Notes under the pieces: model-generated
Told to the model about the DNA's origin: nothing
Database searches by the model: none
What the model saw: the letters and a program-made list of their open reading frames with translations, nothing else
Assembly: GCF_003054265.1 (NCBI RefSeq)
Contig: NZ_QBKT01000002.1
Coordinates: forward strand, 1-64,000
Length of the DNA: 64,000 nt
Direction of reading: 5' to 3'
DNA from: Kordia periserrulae
Lineage (GTDB): Bacteria; Bacteroidota; Bacteroidia; Flavobacteriales; Flavobacteriaceae
Part shown: positions 62,167 through 64,000 of the stretch, piece by piece
How positions within the stretch are numbered: the first letter of the stretch is position 1
Layout of the letters: every line of letters begins with the position of its first letter
Translations under genes and position numbers: made by a program

Positions 62167-63102
62167 TTAGTCGTTAAGCATCCAACGGATTAATTCCTCT
62201 TTATCAACAATAGACCAACTGTGCGGATGTCGTTCGCCGTTGGCTCTATAGCCTTTGTTTTCAGTAGGAATATAAGTCACGTATTTAAAATTTTTTGCGA
62301 TTAATTGCTCCGCAAGGCGTTTTATATAAAAAGCATTCATTTGCTCAACATCTGCCATGCGGTATTGTCGCCACCAAAGTGTATCAGGTTCAGTATACAA
62401 TCGAAGTTTGGTTTGGTGCAAATTGGCAAGATTATCAGTATAGTTCGTTTCAGCAGTAAATACGGCGTACTTTTCATATTCGTCAATGGCTTCTGCGGGA
62501 TTGCCAAATCGGTTTCCCAACATGTCAAGCAAAAATCGACCTTCTTGCACGGAAGCATCTGAAAAATTGCGTTGAACATTTTTTTCTGCACTTCGGTACA
62601 AAGCAGCCAAATCAATAGGCGAATCTACAATAAAAATGCCTTTAGGTTGTATGGCGAAGGTTGTTTGTTGCGACAAATAATTTCCCAAAAGTAATGCTAC
62701 ATTACCACCACTGGAAAATCCGCCAAAAAACACCTTGTTATTTGGCAATGTATGTGCTGTAAAAATCTCTTGTATTTGAAGAGAAAGCGACTCCAATTCG
62801 CCCTGCTCAAACCAAAGCTTTTGATTATAATTAACATACAAAACAGCAATGCGATGTTGTTTGGCAGTTTTTAAAATATTGAATTCTCGTTGAATATCTT
62901 TCGCGACCTCTGGAAAACCACCAAACAACACCAATACAGCAGTAGTCTCAGCTTTAGGTTGCGCCAATTCGTAGGTAGACGTTGAAACATGTGTATAAGC
63001 AGCTGTCTGCGAATTATCAACTTTTGACTGTTTGCTGTTGTCACAAGCGCTAAAAAGCACACAAGCAAATATCAGTAGACAACTATACCTTTGACTCTTC
63101 AT
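62167..63102 (-). CDS. Alpha/beta-hydrolase-like lipoprotein
   Basis: A 311-residue lipoprotein (CVLFSACDN, lipidated Cys at about 20). The nucleophile elbow is FFGGFSSGGNVALL (GxSxG) at about residue 150, and a late HSW near residue 293 could give the catalytic His. An esterase or peptidase of the envelope is likely; no substrate can be named. Overall size fits the family. Confidence 0.78.
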   Translation of the reverse strand: MKSQRYSCLLIFACVLFSACDNSKQSKVDNSQTAAYTHVSTSTYELAQPKAETTAVLVLFGGFPEVAKDIQREFNILKTAKQHRIAVLYVNYNQKLWFEQGELESLSLQIQEIFTAHTLPNNKVFFGGFSSGGNVALLLGNYLSQQTTFAIQPKGIFIVDSPIDLAALYRSAEKNVQRNFSDASVQEGRFLLDMLGNRFGNPAEAIDEYEKYAVFTAETNYTDNLANLHQTKLRLYTEPDTLWWRQYRMADVEQMNAFYIKRLAEQLIAKNFKYVTYIPTENKGYRANGERHPHSWSIVDKEELIRWMLND

Positions 63103-63311
63103 GAGATTGTTTTGAAATTTATATACGCTAAGTTATCACAAACTACGCTTGGAATAAAATAATGCTCGATTTGACATTGAGTATAAATTACTTATAATCA
63201 AATTTATATTAAAAATAATTACTTCGAATTCATCATATTTAGTAAATTAAGCAATATTAATACGACAGATTAAAAATAAAACATAAAAAACTAACCAAAA
63301 ATCCCACAATT

Positions 63312-63524
63312 ATGAAGAAAAACATGGGCGCTGCAGATAGAATTATCAGAGTCATCATTGCAGCAATAGTAGCAACTTTATACTTTACAGATACCATTAC
63401 AGGTACACTAGGCATTATACTGTTGGTACTGGCAGGTATTTTTGTATTGACAAGCTTTGTCAGTTTTTGTCCGCTATATGCACCTTTTGGAATCAGTACG
63501 TGTAGCATCAAAGGAAAAAAATAA
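63312..63524 (+). CDS. DUF2892 family small membrane protein
   Basis: A 70-residue protein with two membrane helices. KKNMGAADRIIRVIIAAIVA and the end FVSFCPLYAPFGISTC fit DUF2892 (YgaP-type inner-membrane domain). The two Cys in FCPLY and STC are conserved in the family. Followed by a terminator. Confidence 0.85.
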   Translation: MKKNMGAADRIIRVIIAAIVATLYFTDTITGTLGIILLVLAGIFVLTSFVSFCPLYAPFGISTCSIKGKK

Positions 63525-63548
63525 GGTTCAATTGCCTTTAAAATTATC

Positions 63549-63584
63549 AAAAACGGTTTGGGTGAAAACGCAAGCCGTTTTTTA
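63549..63584 (+). terminator. Terminator after the DUF2892 gene
   Basis: AAAACGGTTTG and CAAGCCGTTTT form an 11-base stem with one wobble or mismatch, and a T-run follows. Confidence 0.75.
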
Positions 63585-63767
63585 TTTGTCTTTTTACGTG
63601 AAAATAAAAATTCACATTTGACAAAGAGTAAAAATATCCTAAAAAATCGCCTCAAGAAATCAATTTTTCACCATTTAACGATTTAATAATCAACACGCAA
63701 TCGTTATAGTGTTGCTCTCAGTAAGATAATCGTGAAAAGAGTAGGGAAATTGCTTTTTATTTTACTA

Positions 63768-63803
63768 ATTTCGAAAAATTAAACGCTAATTATTTCGAAA
63801 AAT
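63768..63803 (+). promoter_or_regulatory. Direct repeat ATTTCGAAAAAT before glgE
   Basis: Two copies of ATTTCGAAAAAT at 63768-63779 and 63792-63803, each with the palindromic core TTTCGAAA. The second overlaps the start codon. This could be a regulator site; no clear -7 box was found. Confidence 0.35.
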
Positions 63804-64000
63804 GCAAAACCAAAAACGCGTCGTTATTGATTATATTTCTCCACAATTGAATGGAGGTGAATTTTTTATCAAGCGAATTGTCAACGAAATCGTCACGGTA
63901 AATGCGCATGTATTAGTCGATGGACATGATGTGATTGCCGCTTCGGTACTGTACAAACACGAAAAAGAACGAACCTGGAAAGAAGTGCGCATGCACGAAC
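63802..64000 (+). CDS. glgE: Alpha-1,4-glucan:maltose-1-phosphate maltosyltransferase, 5' end
   Basis: Only the first 66 residues are in the window. They match the GlgE N-terminal domain (RVVIDYISPQLNGGEFFIKR, then VTVNAHVLVDGHDVIAASVLYKHE), with the DUF3416 pattern. The enzyme adds maltose from maltose-1-phosphate to glucan chains. With glgC and the GlgM-type synthase at 54.5-57 kb this indicates the GlgE route. The rest of the gene lies to the right. Confidence 0.8.
   Translation, partial: MQNQKRVVIDYISPQLNGGEFFIKRIVNEIVTVNAHVLVDGHDVIAASVLYKHEKERTWKEVRMHE

Overview
The window looks like a chromosomal segment of a marine member of the Flavobacteriaceae. Kordia is my best guess, from recall of gene content and not from a search. 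The DNA is AT-rich. Many genes follow the Bacteroidota promoter pattern (a TTG element, then TAnnTTTG). Families typical of this group are present: DUF6048, DUF6452, DUF6768, DUF5362, the DUF5117/DUF4953 metalloprotease, TonB receptors and a 6S-Flavo-like RNA. The window opens on the 3' end of a 5S rRNA and closes inside a glgE-like gene.

Layout. 1-8.3 kb: rRNA operon end, a lipoprotein metalloprotease, an error-prone polymerase pair (umuC-umuD), a serine hydrolase, a ZIP transporter and a methyltransferase. 8.5-16.4 kb: secreted proteins including a protease with His-Pro-Asn-Gly-Asp repeats, two RNA methyltransferases (RlmL-like, RlmD), a toxin-antitoxin locus whose toxin carries an in-frame stop, and an AT-rich two-gene module. 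16.5-21.3 kb: the glyoxylate shunt (malate synthase, isocitrate lyase) with a divergent RamB/ScfR-type regulator, a phased operator array and a 7-bp minisatellite. 21.5-30 kb: ECF sigma factor with a DUF6768 partner, ornithine aminotransferase, Smr protein, cysteine desulfurase and a membrane glycosyltransferase pair. 30-42 kb: TonB receptor with M23 peptidase, zapA with 6S RNA, rny, xerD, two beta-barrel proteins, aroQ. 42-56 kb: lpdA, small membrane proteins, an AraC regulator with a serine hydrolase, SGNH hydrolase, TPR protein, msrB. 54.5-57 kb: glycogen genes (GlgM-like synthase, glgC). 57.3-60.5 kb: an accessory block of small unknown genes with repeated boundary motifs. 60.5-64 kb: tandem repeats, MscS channel, a lanthipeptide-like precursor, an esterase-like lipoprotein, a DUF2892 protein and the start of glgE.

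Genes that appear to work together: aceB/aceA with their regulator; glgC, the GlgM-type synthase and glgE (maltose-1-phosphate route to glucan); zapA with the ZapB-like coiled-coil protein and 6S RNA; the sigma factor with its DUF6768 partner. Four very short genes at 38.1, 42.1, 57.1 and 61.9 kb encode Gly-Gly leader peptides, two of them resembling class I lanthipeptide leaders. No modification or export genes are visible nearby.

All calls come from reading the sequence and recalled family knowledge. No database search was run.
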